IMG/VR virus record: IMGVR_UViG_3300021138_000002
Coordinates: 1-64,000 of that record
DNA from: a virus
Length of the DNA stretch: 64,000 nt
Strand: one strand, 5' to 3'
In this document: one piece after another, positions 6,135 to 13,772 of the stretch
Layout of the letters: the number at the start of each line of letters is the position of its first letter
Numbering within the stretch: position 1 is the first letter of the stretch
Notes under the pieces: model-generated
What the model was told of the DNA's origin: nothing
What the model saw: the letters and a program-made list of their open reading frames with translations, nothing else
The model's database searches: none
Translations under genes and position numbers: made by a program

Positions 6135-7728
6135 TGATTAGATTCCTTTTTATAAAAGCATAGCTGGCCAACCAATCCCAGTCGTAAGATTTTTTAAGTG
6201 CGTCAAAATCTCCACCGACCGCTTCGTAGTATTCCACAGCATCCTCTGCACCGTAGATACTCCATTGCCCATTGGGAATGCCCCTGGACACTGTGAGCCA
6301 TTTGTTCAGTCGATACTGACTTTCCACATCTGTTTGTCCACGCAGTTTGATGCATTCACGGAACGCAGTCCTCCAGGCCATCCAAGGTGTGTTGCAGTAT
6401 TCGGCCGTGCCACTTAAAATAGGCACCACTTCGTGAGCACTATCTAAAGTAAAGTCCAAGCCCACTCCGGGATTGTTCAATACCAAGTTCCGGTTGTAGG
6501 CAATCATGGCCTGGTGACCGTATGTCAAGCCGTTGATCGGATTGCGTGCATGGAAGATATAGTGCTTGGGTTCTTGTAGTCTATCTGGTTGCCATGACCA
6601 ATCAAAGTCGGGATTGACACGCAACTTAGCAAACACAGCGAAGAACCAAGGAGTAGTACTGAGCTCGGCTGCGGCTCGATAGGCGGCCACACGACCCTTT
6701 ACACCCGAACTTCGATGTATGCGATTTGGAATACTCACATGAGGCAATTGTAGATAATTGTATTCAGCACCAGGTTCGCCATTGTCAATAAACACAATGT
6801 CCAGCACTTGATCGTAGGCAAGATTGTTATGTGTTTTGTCTATGTAAGGATAATCATACAGTTGTGTTTTGATTGAATTTTTGGCTTCTCTCGGTACCAG
6901 CACAGTGCTGGCACCTGTACTGAGTGGCATCACTGTTTTCATTTGTGTACGCCAGAGGTTCATGGCCGGAACCACTCGTTCGCCGATTGCCCCGGTGTTG
7001 CACACAAACTGTACCACTGGATCTCGAAACTCATGAGCCCAGACTGCAGCAACCTGGGTGTCATGTTCGTGATACACTATCGGCACTGGCTGTCTTGAAA
7101 CTGAGACGTTTTCCACAAAGTGTATGGTGTCAAACCACTCGAGCAGTTTGATATCACGGGCTTTTTCCAAGAAACTGGGCACATGTACATAAAATGTATC
7201 ACCAAACTTTTGTTCGTCGCTGGCAAACACATGTAGCATGTTGGCTTGCCATTCACTGGGGTGCCAGGTAAAGTCAAAGCCGGTATAATCACATACACTG
7301 CTTATGATCCACACATACTCATCCTGTACCCGACTCAATATTCTTTTCAGTGTGCCTAGATAATCACCGATATATCTGGTTTGGTAATCGCAATCGATAT
7401 CAAGGCCATTACCGTGATCGATGCCCACAACAGGTACCGATTTGATCCGTGGCAGTTGACCATGGGCGTAATTGGTCGCTGTGCTGCCTGTCTTAGGCAC
7501 CAAAGCAGTTCCACCGTGCTCTTGCCATTGACTGGGCCACACATGAGTTTGGTCAGCTTCCCATGGCACGGGTTCCCATAAAAAATCGTGACCGGTGTAG
7601 TCGGTTAAATAGTTTACCCACCAAAAATATCTAGTACGACTCAACTGTTTTGCGTGTTCAATATCCTGCGCCGCTTGCTCATGAGCAAACAGATTGGGTT
7701 TGTTTCCAGAATAAAATATATCAAACAT
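6121..7728 (-). CDS. Glycosyltransferase-like protein with triplicated W-P/H-F motif (535 aa)
   Basis: No exact family is recognised. Three segments repeat one pattern: DYTGHDFLWEPVPWEADQTHV (about 42-62), DYTGFDFTWHPSEWQANMLHV (about 150-170) and DFDWSWQPDRLQEPKHYIF in the third quarter. The C-terminal half (AAYRAAAELSTTPWFFAVFA, HARNPINGLTYGHQAM, AWRTAFRECIKL) parallels the protein at 23085-24011, which is GT2/GT-A-like. I infer a glycosyltransferase domain preceded by repeats. The ATG shares CATG with the divergent ATG at 7727. A promoter TTGCAC-N17-TACAAT lies inside that neighbour. Confidence 0.65.
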   Translation of the reverse strand: MFDIFYSGNKPNLFAHEQAAQDIEHAKQLSRTRYFWWVNYLTDYTGHDFLWEPVPWEADQTHVWPSQWQEHGGTALVPKTGSTATNYAHGQLPRIKSVPVVGIDHGNGLDIDCDYQTRYIGDYLGTLKRILSRVQDEYVWIISSVCDYTGFDFTWHPSEWQANMLHVFASDEQKFGDTFYVHVPSFLEKARDIKLLEWFDTIHFVENVSVSRQPVPIVYHEHDTQVAAVWAHEFRDPVVQFVCNTGAIGERVVPAMNLWRTQMKTVMPLSTGASTVLVPREAKNSIKTQLYDYPYIDKTHNNLAYDQVLDIVFIDNGEPGAEYNYLQLPHVSIPNRIHRSSGVKGRVAAYRAAAELSTTPWFFAVFAKLRVNPDFDWSWQPDRLQEPKHYIFHARNPINGLTYGHQAMIAYNRNLVLNNPGVGLDFTLDSAHEVVPILSGTAEYCNTPWMAWRTAFRECIKLRGQTDVESQYRLNKWLTVSRGIPNGQWSIYGAEDAVEYYEAVGGDFDALKKSYDWDWLASYAFIKRNLINAQN

Positions 7729-7729
7729 G
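7726..7729. promoter_or_regulatory. Shared CATG of two divergent start codons
   Basis: The minus gene starts at 7728 (ATG on the minus strand) and the plus gene at 7727, so both start codons sit in one palindromic CATG. Each gene's upstream signals must lie inside the other gene's first codons. Confidence 0.75.
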
Positions 7730-8809
7730 ATTAGAATAGATGAAATTTATTGTAACACATTTTTACCCCTAGTGCAAGACAAATCTTCGCACGGGCTACA
7801 TTGGTTTGACCCATTTGGCAGTGTGCGTTTTGAAGACTTGTGTAATGTTCCGCCTGTTGATAATAACAAGAATTCAGTTCGTTATTTGTTTTGGGATCAG
7901 GAACCATTGCATCAGGAAACTGTGGATCAAACTCTGTCATCATTTGTCACGATGTTTCCACTGGGTACCAGACACATCATCACTAGCGAACACAACAGCG
8001 ATCAGGTTGAACATGTGAAAAATACTTATGGGTTTGTGCCTCATTACTACTTCTTTCATGGCTGGGCTGCCTTGGATTGGTATCGCGGATACGACCGTAG
8101 TTTTTTAATGCCTGCACCCAACGATCGTAAAATTACCGCTACGTTTATCAGTCCCAATCGCATAGTGGCCGGACAAAGAAATCACAGATTGTTGATGTTC
8201 TATCACATACTCAAAAATCAAATGCTGGACAACTATATCAGTTTTCCTGCTATATGTCCGGCCGAGGGAATAGCTGTACGTGATGCTGTCAAGAGTTTAA
8301 CTGACACATACCCTGACATCGAATCTGTGTATGCCGACAAAAATTTACATCTGCCCCTGGAGTTCGAAGGAGAATCTGGTGCTCCTATGCACAGTTTTCA
8401 ACTGAGTCTATTCACACAGTGTGCCAGCAGTTTGCTGTACCTAGTAAACGAAACAGTGGCCGCAGGACGCAGGCATCACCTAACCGAAAAAACATTCAAA
8501 CCTATTTGTTTACGCATGCCGTTTGTGTTGGTCGGCACGCAAGGCAGTCTGGAATATCTACGCAGTTACGGGTTTAAAACATTTAACTCGCTTTGGGATG
8601 AAAGTTACGATCTTGAAACCGACGATGTTATTCGATTGGAAAAAATAGCCGGTTTACTCAAGGAATTAAACAGTCTCAACACAGCAGAAAAAAATTCTTT
8701 GTTTCACAGGGCCGAGCAAATATGCCAACACAATTACGATCATTTTTATGGTGGCGGGTTTGAATCTGTTCTATGGACCGAACTGACACAAATGATCAAA
8801 GAATTTTAA
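7727..8809 (+). CDS. TEK/DESYD glycosyltransferase-like protein, copy 1 (360 aa)
   Basis: The C-terminal third contains LTEKTFKPICLRMPFVLVG, then SLEYLRSYGFKTFNSLWDES. The same arrangement (TEK-x-x-KP, a proline-hydrophobic strand, L-x-x-x-GF-x-TF, then DES[YF]D) occurs in the products at 15047-16009 and 20520-21707. The EK plus downstream hydrophobic strand is what GT-B enzymes such as fucosyltransferases show at their donor site, so I infer a GT-B-like glycosyltransferase; this is not proven. An early strand RYLFWDQEPLH may be part of the acceptor domain. It heads a plus-strand group with the amidinotransferase and an SGNH-type protein. Confidence 0.65.
   Translation: MIRIDEIYCNTFLPLVQDKSSHGLHWFDPFGSVRFEDLCNVPPVDNNKNSVRYLFWDQEPLHQETVDQTLSSFVTMFPLGTRHIITSEHNSDQVEHVKNTYGFVPHYYFFHGWAALDWYRGYDRSFLMPAPNDRKITATFISPNRIVAGQRNHRLLMFYHILKNQMLDNYISFPAICPAEGIAVRDAVKSLTDTYPDIESVYADKNLHLPLEFEGESGAPMHSFQLSLFTQCASSLLYLVNETVAAGRRHHLTEKTFKPICLRMPFVLVGTQGSLEYLRSYGFKTFNSLWDESYDLETDDVIRLEKIAGLLKELNSLNTAEKNSLFHRAEQICQHNYDHFYGGGFESVLWTELTQMIKEF
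7749..7777 (-). promoter_or_regulatory. Sigma70-type promoter TTGCAC-N17-TACAAT
   Basis: On the minus strand, TTGCAC (7777-7772) is 17 bases from TACAAT (7754-7749), which is preceded by TG at the extended -10 position. A transcript would begin about 14 bases before the ATG at 7728. The promoter lies within the coding start of the divergent gene. Confidence 0.45.
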
Positions 8810-8826
8810 TATCGACATATCAACCC

Positions 8827-8834
8827 ATTAAATA
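8827..8834 (+). promoter_or_regulatory. Late-type promoter ATTAAATA
   Basis: ATTAAATA lies in the 29-base gap before the amidinotransferase gene and ends four bases before its ATG (8839). It contains the TAAATA core of T4 late promoters. No ribosome site is visible in the gap. Confidence 0.4.
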
Positions 8835-8838
8835 ACTC

Positions 8839-9858
8839 ATGATAAACGCATATACCAGCTGGCAACCATTGGAAGAAGTCATAGTAGGGCGTGCATACAC
8901 ACCTGACTATTTTGATTTTATTGAAAACGCACAAGTGCGTAATCAATTGCAACAGATCTTGGTTGAGACCGAAGAAGATCTTGACAATCTACAAAAGACA
9001 ATCGAAACTTACGGTGCTCGAGTACGACGTCCTGATCTGATTGACAAACATCGTTTTCAAGATTTACAAATCAACAGCAACGGTGCTCCATTGCCACCAT
9101 TGACACCGAGAGACTGGCAGATCACCCTGGGACAAAAGTTATTGCGGGTGTTGGCCATCCAAGAACTCGATACCATCTGTGCCGACTATGCCGATCAGGT
9201 CATAAACCCACACCGCAGTGCTTGGGACCCGGACTGCATATTAAATGGAGCCAGTGCCAGTTGTATCGTGCGAGTAGGTCAAGACGTGTTCTTCGACAAC
9301 AGCGATTATCTTCGACCCGAGCAAACCAGATGGATAGTGGACAATGTGTTAGGGCCTGAATATCGGATTCACGAAGCCATAACAGACGGACACGGCGATG
9401 CTGTATTTGCCATACTCAAGCCTGGTGTGATACTGTCAAGCAAACACGACATGCACTTGCACCTGGCTCAAGACTTTCCCGGCTGGGAAGTTTTAAAAAT
9501 CTGGGACTCAAGTATCTGGGCTGCCATGGAAGTGGGCAAGTTCAAATGGGAAGCCAATCCTGGAGCCTGGTATGTGCAGGGCCAGACACCCACACCCGAA
9601 TTTACTGCCTTTGTGGACACCTATTTAAACAAGTGGACCGGCTTTGTGGCCGAAACGGTGTTTGATGTCAACTGCCTGGTATTAGACGAAGAAAATGTTA
9701 TCTTCAGTGCCTACAACCGAGATGTTTTTGATTTTTGCAAGCGTCATAGGATCAATCCAATCATATGCGAACTGCGTCACAGCTACTTCTGGGACGGTGG
9801 CATCAGTTGTTGCACCCAGGATCTGCGTAGGCGTGGCGGGCTAGAAACTTATCTATGA
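8839..9858 (+). CDS. Glycine/inosamine amidinotransferase-like enzyme
   Basis: A 339-residue member of the guanidino-group-modifying superfamily, close to the length of arginine:glycine and StrB-type amidinotransferases. It starts with the family's W-x-PLEEVIVGRA (residues 8-19). The catalytic triad region is DGHGDAVF (H185, D187), and the nucleophile is C324 in GGISCCTQDLRRRGG. Known members move the amidino group of arginine to glycine or to an amino-cyclitol. Next to a StrS-type aminotransferase, a guanidino-sugar product is plausible (inference). It overlaps the following gene by four bases. Confidence 0.88.
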   Translation: MINAYTSWQPLEEVIVGRAYTPDYFDFIENAQVRNQLQQILVETEEDLDNLQKTIETYGARVRRPDLIDKHRFQDLQINSNGAPLPPLTPRDWQITLGQKLLRVLAIQELDTICADYADQVINPHRSAWDPDCILNGASASCIVRVGQDVFFDNSDYLRPEQTRWIVDNVLGPEYRIHEAITDGHGDAVFAILKPGVILSSKHDMHLHLAQDFPGWEVLKIWDSSIWAAMEVGKFKWEANPGAWYVQGQTPTPEFTAFVDTYLNKWTGFVAETVFDVNCLVLDEENVIFSAYNRDVFDFCKRHRINPIICELRHSYFWDGGISCCTQDLRRRGGLETYL

Positions 9859-10547
9859 TCAAACGTGCTTTAATTTTAGGATGCAGTCATGCTGCCGGAG
9901 CCGAGATGTACCGAGATCCTTCTATACAGGTTGAACATCCGGATTCGTTTGGTTATCTAAACAGCTACCCGGCATTGGTAGCACAGAAGTTGGGTTATGT
10001 TCCCTTGAACTACGCAATCAGTGGCGGTAGCAATGATGCCATGTTTAGAATATTCTGCGAGCAGATGGATCAGTTGACTGCTGATGACATTGTGATAGCC
10101 TGTTGGACCGGCATTGACCGAACAGAAATCTGGCACGAGCTTGATCGACGTTGGTTACCGTTGAGCATTGGACAACACGACTTTTGCCCAATACAACCAA
10201 GTGACTATGCCTTGTCGGGCTTGAATGTTGGAGGTAAAATTTCTTGTCACCAGGATTATGAACAGTACAGTCATCAATGGAGCAAGTATCATGTTGATTT
10301 GAAATCCAGTCAGCTAAACAAATTGAAAAATATAACAGCACTAAATGCCATGGCCAAAGATCGATCAATCCCGGTCATGAATATTGACAGCTTTTGGCCG
10401 GTCAAAAATAATTCCACCTGGGTTATCAACGAAACCTATTATGATTGGGCCACACGCAATAACTGTGTCAAGACTGCCAACGGTCATTATTTTCTAGACA
10501 CACATCAACGTTTTGCTGATCTGATTGTGTCTAGCTATAGACATTGA
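9855..10547 (+). CDS. SGNH/GDSL-type protein, copy 1 (230 aa)
   Basis: Block I is ILGCSHAAGAE (Ser10 region), block II/III is NYAISGGSNDAMFR, and a C-terminal D-x-H occurs in LDTHQRFADLIV. This order matches SGNH hydrolases and acyl/acetyl esterases of cell-surface sugars. The protein has no signal peptide, so it would act in the cytoplasm. Two further relatives are at 11948-12595 and 19798-20523. It overlaps the amidinotransferase stop by four bases and runs 17 bases into the convergent carbamoyltransferase gene. Activity is inferred from motifs only. Confidence 0.7.
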   Translation: MIKRALILGCSHAAGAEMYRDPSIQVEHPDSFGYLNSYPALVAQKLGYVPLNYAISGGSNDAMFRIFCEQMDQLTADDIVIACWTGIDRTEIWHELDRRWLPLSIGQHDFCPIQPSDYALSGLNVGGKISCHQDYEQYSHQWSKYHVDLKSSQLNKLKNITALNAMAKDRSIPVMNIDSFWPVKNNSTWVINETYYDWATRNNCVKTANGHYFLDTHQRFADLIVSSYRH

Positions 10548-11982
10548 CACCGTACAGTTGTTCAAATTGATCAGCGTCGGCTCGATCGTTTACCATGGGA
10601 CGGCCACGTATGTTCAGGCTGGTATTCAACAGCATAGGGCATCCGGTGGCCGCATACCAGGCTTCTAGCAAGCGTCTAAATCCCGAACCGTCAGCGGGTA
10701 CAGTCTGCACACGACTAGTCCCGTCATGATGTACGATAGCAGGATACAGGTCAGGATGCCGGCAACGACCGACTGTTTGCATGTACCTACTAGTATGCCA
10801 ATTGGCAGGCATATCAAAATACTCATGCACATGCTCTTCCAAAACAGCCGGGGCAAACGGTCTAAACTTTTGTCTACGTTTGATTTCATTGACTCGATCT
10901 TTTATATCTCTTCCTCGCGGGTCGGCAAGGAGACTGCGGTTTCCGAGTGCCCGCGGCCCAAACTCTGCCGCACCCGAGGCGACACCACAGAGTCCATTAG
11001 CCAAAAGGTCGTGGACAACGGCATCAACAGGATATTCTCCGGGAATGACTCGGCCCAGATAGGCATGATCAAATTGTATTTGTTTTCCATAGGCCAAAGC
11101 GGCCGCACCAAGGCTACTGCCAGCATCACCAGGACAAGGCATGATCCAAATTTTTTCAAAATATTCACCGAGTTTTCTATTAGCAAGACAATTTAGGGCA
11201 ACACCGCCCGAATAAACCAAATTTGTGCTCCAGCCAAATGCTCTGGCTCGGCGCATAATACTATATATCATCTCTTCACAAACTACCTGGGCACTTGCCG
11301 CTATATCTTGATCTCTGGCTCCGGGCAAGAATTCTGGATCCAGGCCGGCATGCAAATTGTCATAGGCTATGGCATGCAGTTGATTGCTGTAACAGGCCTG
11401 TCCATAGGCAACCATGCCCATGGTTATGTATTCTTCTTCCATGGGTCGTAAGCCTACACGATCGGTCACAGCACTGTAAAACAATCCTATACTTTGTGGA
11501 TACCATTGACGCCACAGTCGTTTGTACTGAGCCTGTCCGTTGCAGTATTCGACCGACCAGATGGTGGCAGTGTCCCATTCACCAATGGCATCTATTACCA
11601 CCACTGTGGCCCGATCAAACGGTGATGTCTGAAAGCCACCAGCCGCATGACTGAGATGGTGATTGTGTACCGTGACAGGTACTCCGGGAAAATGACCTTT
11701 CAGTTGATGTCGTAGTATCTGACCTGCTGTGAGTTTTGACCATTCTAGTCCTTGTCCTGAGTAAAGCTGTCGCAGTTGTTTTTTCCAAGGTGTTTCATAG
11801 TAGGCTATGTGATCGATGTGCCGATCTTGGGACAAATCCCAGATAAGGTCATTGTGTATGTCCGGATCATTTTTAATTTTGCTGTAGCGTTCACTGTGTC
11901 CGGCAAACGCAACTTTGCCTGAACCGTCGATCACGGCCACAGCCGCATCATGAAAACCAGCTGAAATTCCTAATATATTCAT
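10531..11982 (-). CDS. NodU/CmcH/TobZ-type O-carbamoyltransferase
   Basis: A 483-residue enzyme. The N-terminal Kae1/YrdC-like half carries NILGISAGFHDAAVAV (H11), SERYSK and the metal-binding HHLSHA (108-113). The C-terminal half has GGVALNCLANRK, CPGDAGSSLGAAALAYG and PRALGNRSLLADPRG. The family moves a carbamoyl group from carbamoyl phosphate, via carbamoyl-AMP, onto a hydroxyl of a sugar or antibiotic. I choose ATG 11982 over TTG 11997 because the family starts MxILGIS. It is the last gene of the minus-strand block and overlaps its upstream neighbour by 35 bases. Confidence 0.93.
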   Translation of the reverse strand: MNILGISAGFHDAAVAVIDGSGKVAFAGHSERYSKIKNDPDIHNDLIWDLSQDRHIDHIAYYETPWKKQLRQLYSGQGLEWSKLTAGQILRHQLKGHFPGVPVTVHNHHLSHAAGGFQTSPFDRATVVVIDAIGEWDTATIWSVEYCNGQAQYKRLWRQWYPQSIGLFYSAVTDRVGLRPMEEEYITMGMVAYGQACYSNQLHAIAYDNLHAGLDPEFLPGARDQDIAASAQVVCEEMIYSIMRRARAFGWSTNLVYSGGVALNCLANRKLGEYFEKIWIMPCPGDAGSSLGAAALAYGKQIQFDHAYLGRVIPGEYPVDAVVHDLLANGLCGVASGAAEFGPRALGNRSLLADPRGRDIKDRVNEIKRRQKFRPFAPAVLEEHVHEYFDMPANWHTSRYMQTVGRCRHPDLYPAIVHHDGTSRVQTVPADGSGFRRLLEAWYAATGCPMLLNTSLNIRGRPMVNDRADADQFEQLYGVNVYS

Positions 11983-12595
11983 AAATTTTGTTTGCAATTA
12001 TTTCGTGTCCTTGTTCCAACGGATGATGATTGGGTCCTATAGGGACACCTTCGCACCAGTTGCATATTCCGGCCTTTTGCCAATCTAGATAGTATTTGGT
12101 ATCTATATGCGATATTAAATCTTGATTGTTTGTTGCTGGAAATTCTGTATTGTATGAGGCTGTTTGGCACATTATGTATTTTTGATTGTTTGCTTGAAAA
12201 AAATTTTGTAGTAGTATTATGTTTCTCAACCAAGCTCTATAACTCCATACATCCATTTGATTGGTATGATTGATCGTGAGTATTTTTGTTATCGTTTTTC
12301 GTTCTTGTAGTGCCAAATGATCGGTATTTTGACCTGGCCATGCATCAAATATTCCGTAAGGATCGCAAAATTCTATTCTGGCAAAGTTTGGCCAGGCAAC
12401 GACAATTAGTTCGGCATCGTTGGCGTAAACACAATCCATGCTGCGTTTGACCACTCTATTGGTGCCAGAGCCAGATCTTCCTAGATTGATCATAGGTCGA
12501 TCCAACAGTTGGCCCAACAATACCGGCCAGGCTGACTGTGTAGGATCTGTCAATTCGTCACCGTAGGTAAAACTATCGCCGATGCAATAAATCAT
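11948..12595 (-). CDS. SGNH/GDSL-type protein, copy 2 (215 aa)
   Basis: Block I is IGDSFTYGDEL at residues 5-15 with the likely nucleophile Ser8. A Gly/Asn block follows (NLGRSGSGTNRVV), then strand LIVVAW. The C-terminus holds HHPLEQGHEIIANKI with the usual His. These are the three landmarks of SGNH hydrolases. There is no signal sequence. The ATG overlaps the stop of the 33-residue gene (ATGA). A sugar esterase or acetyltransferase-like role in the same pathway is inference. Confidence 0.72.
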   Translation of the reverse strand: MIYCIGDSFTYGDELTDPTQSAWPVLLGQLLDRPMINLGRSGSGTNRVVKRSMDCVYANDAELIVVAWPNFARIEFCDPYGIFDAWPGQNTDHLALQERKTITKILTINHTNQMDVWSYRAWLRNIILLQNFFQANNQKYIMCQTASYNTEFPATNNQDLISHIDTKYYLDWQKAGICNWCEGVPIGPNHHPLEQGHEIIANKIYEYIRNFSWFS

Positions 12596-12693
12596 TTGTA
12601 TATAAAAGGGTCTCTTTTACGCAGTTCTTTGAGTTTTTTACGATAGCGTATTTCCAATCTAATACGATCAATTATGTGTTTAATCCATTTCAT
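12592..12693 (-). CDS. Hidden 33-residue basic protein
   Basis: This frame joins two larger genes with ATGA overlaps on both sides: its ATG (12693-12691) overlaps the stop of the 360-residue gene, and its TGA (12594-12592) overlaps the ATG at 12595. The product begins MKWIKHIIDRIRLEIRYRKK and ends DPFIYK. It is a strongly basic, amphipathic helix, too short for common gene callers. The exact fit argues that it is translated. It could be a small accessory or membrane-associated peptide, or a peptide substrate of the radical SAM enzymes; the sequence does not decide. Confidence 0.75.
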   Translation of the reverse strand: MKWIKHIIDRIRLEIRYRKKLKELRKRDPFIYK

Positions 12694-13772
12694 GTTTTTG
12701 ATCCTTGTGTTGAGTAATCGTATCCGGGTTTCATTATGTCAATTTGTTGCTGATAATAATCAGGATCGGTCCAGGTATAATCATAAGTTGCCGTGATATC
12801 TCCGGCTGTGATCTGATATATATCCAGATGTTGAGAAAGTACAGGCCAAATCTGTTGATAATCATCGGTTCCAAAACTTTCTTTCAATTGTACCTGTCCC
12901 ACAGGATGATATCCAAAATTGTATTCCGGGTCAGTGGGGTCAAAACCATTGCGTTCTATCCAGGCCCTAAACCCAATCATGCGATCGGTGTGCCAAGGAT
13001 ATAGTCCACCGTGGGTGACATCTCGTGCCCATTCGATATCAAATTCACCGCTGTAATAACGCAAATGTGTAATGGCATCGCACGTGGTTTGATCTATATC
13101 GGCACCGTTCTCATCAACGTAAACTTCGTAAAGCGTCTTTCCTATTTGAGTCCAGTGCAGGTATACTCCACCAAAAACTCGATCGTATCTGGTTTCGTCA
13201 AATGTTGTTTTGTATTCGGTTGGAAACTCAATTCTTGGTGCGTTCAGGAATGTAGTAATCTGAGTGGGGCGTACCCACTCAGGCTGTCGTGCCTGCTTGC
13301 GTTGACTTAGCATGAGACTTTCTGCTTCGTGACAGAGATTGTTTAATTGTCTAATTGCAAATTTTGTTTGATAATCTGCACGACGGTAATAGTCACTCAA
13401 TTGCCAGACAGTTCCTTGCAGATGTTCAAAATGATTGTGCAAAAGATTCATGGTTGCCTGATTAGGGTCAAGCGTAACAGGATCACGCAGTAGATCAGGC
13501 GTGTACGTTTCTACAATATGATATCGGTCTTGGAAAAAACCGTTAATTTGGTTTCGTGCCCATGTCAGTTCTTGACAAATAAAATCTAGATTTCTTGCAC
13601 TATCTGGGAATCCCAAAAAACAAAAATTCTTTTCCAGATACTGATTGCGCCTTACCAGATCCTGCAATGCCAGATACCATCGACGGGCCATTGGATCGTC
13701 ATAGACTGCAATAGTGTAGTCGATAAGATCTTTTCTATCTAACGGATTGCGTAGCACTACTTTAACATTCAA
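12690..13772 (-). CDS. Unknown protein in radical SAM operon (360 aa)
   Basis: I do not recognise this family. The N-terminal half is helical (MARRWYLALQDLVRRNQYLEKN, AIRQLNNLCHEAESLML). The C-terminal half is rich in aromatic and acidic residues (FGGVYLHWTQIGKTLYEVYVDENG, GFDPTDPEYNFGYHPVGQVQ). There is no signal or transmembrane segment. The frame begins with TTG at 13772 behind GGAATCAAA; an in-frame GTG is at 13757. It lies just downstream of a radical SAM gene, so it could be its partner, carrier or substrate. Confidence 0.7.
   Translation of the reverse strand: MNVKVVLRNPLDRKDLIDYTIAVYDDPMARRWYLALQDLVRRNQYLEKNFCFLGFPDSARNLDFICQELTWARNQINGFFQDRYHIVETYTPDLLRDPVTLDPNQATMNLLHNHFEHLQGTVWQLSDYYRRADYQTKFAIRQLNNLCHEAESLMLSQRKQARQPEWVRPTQITTFLNAPRIEFPTEYKTTFDETRYDRVFGGVYLHWTQIGKTLYEVYVDENGADIDQTTCDAITHLRYYSGEFDIEWARDVTHGGLYPWHTDRMIGFRAWIERNGFDPTDPEYNFGYHPVGQVQLKESFGTDDYQQIWPVLSQHLDIYQITAGDITATYDYTWTDPDYYQQQIDIMKPGYDYSTQGSKT

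Noticed and set aside
11295-11654. 119-codon plus-strand frame rich in Trp, His and Cys
   Set aside because: It is the reverse shadow of the carbamoyltransferase; no start signal.
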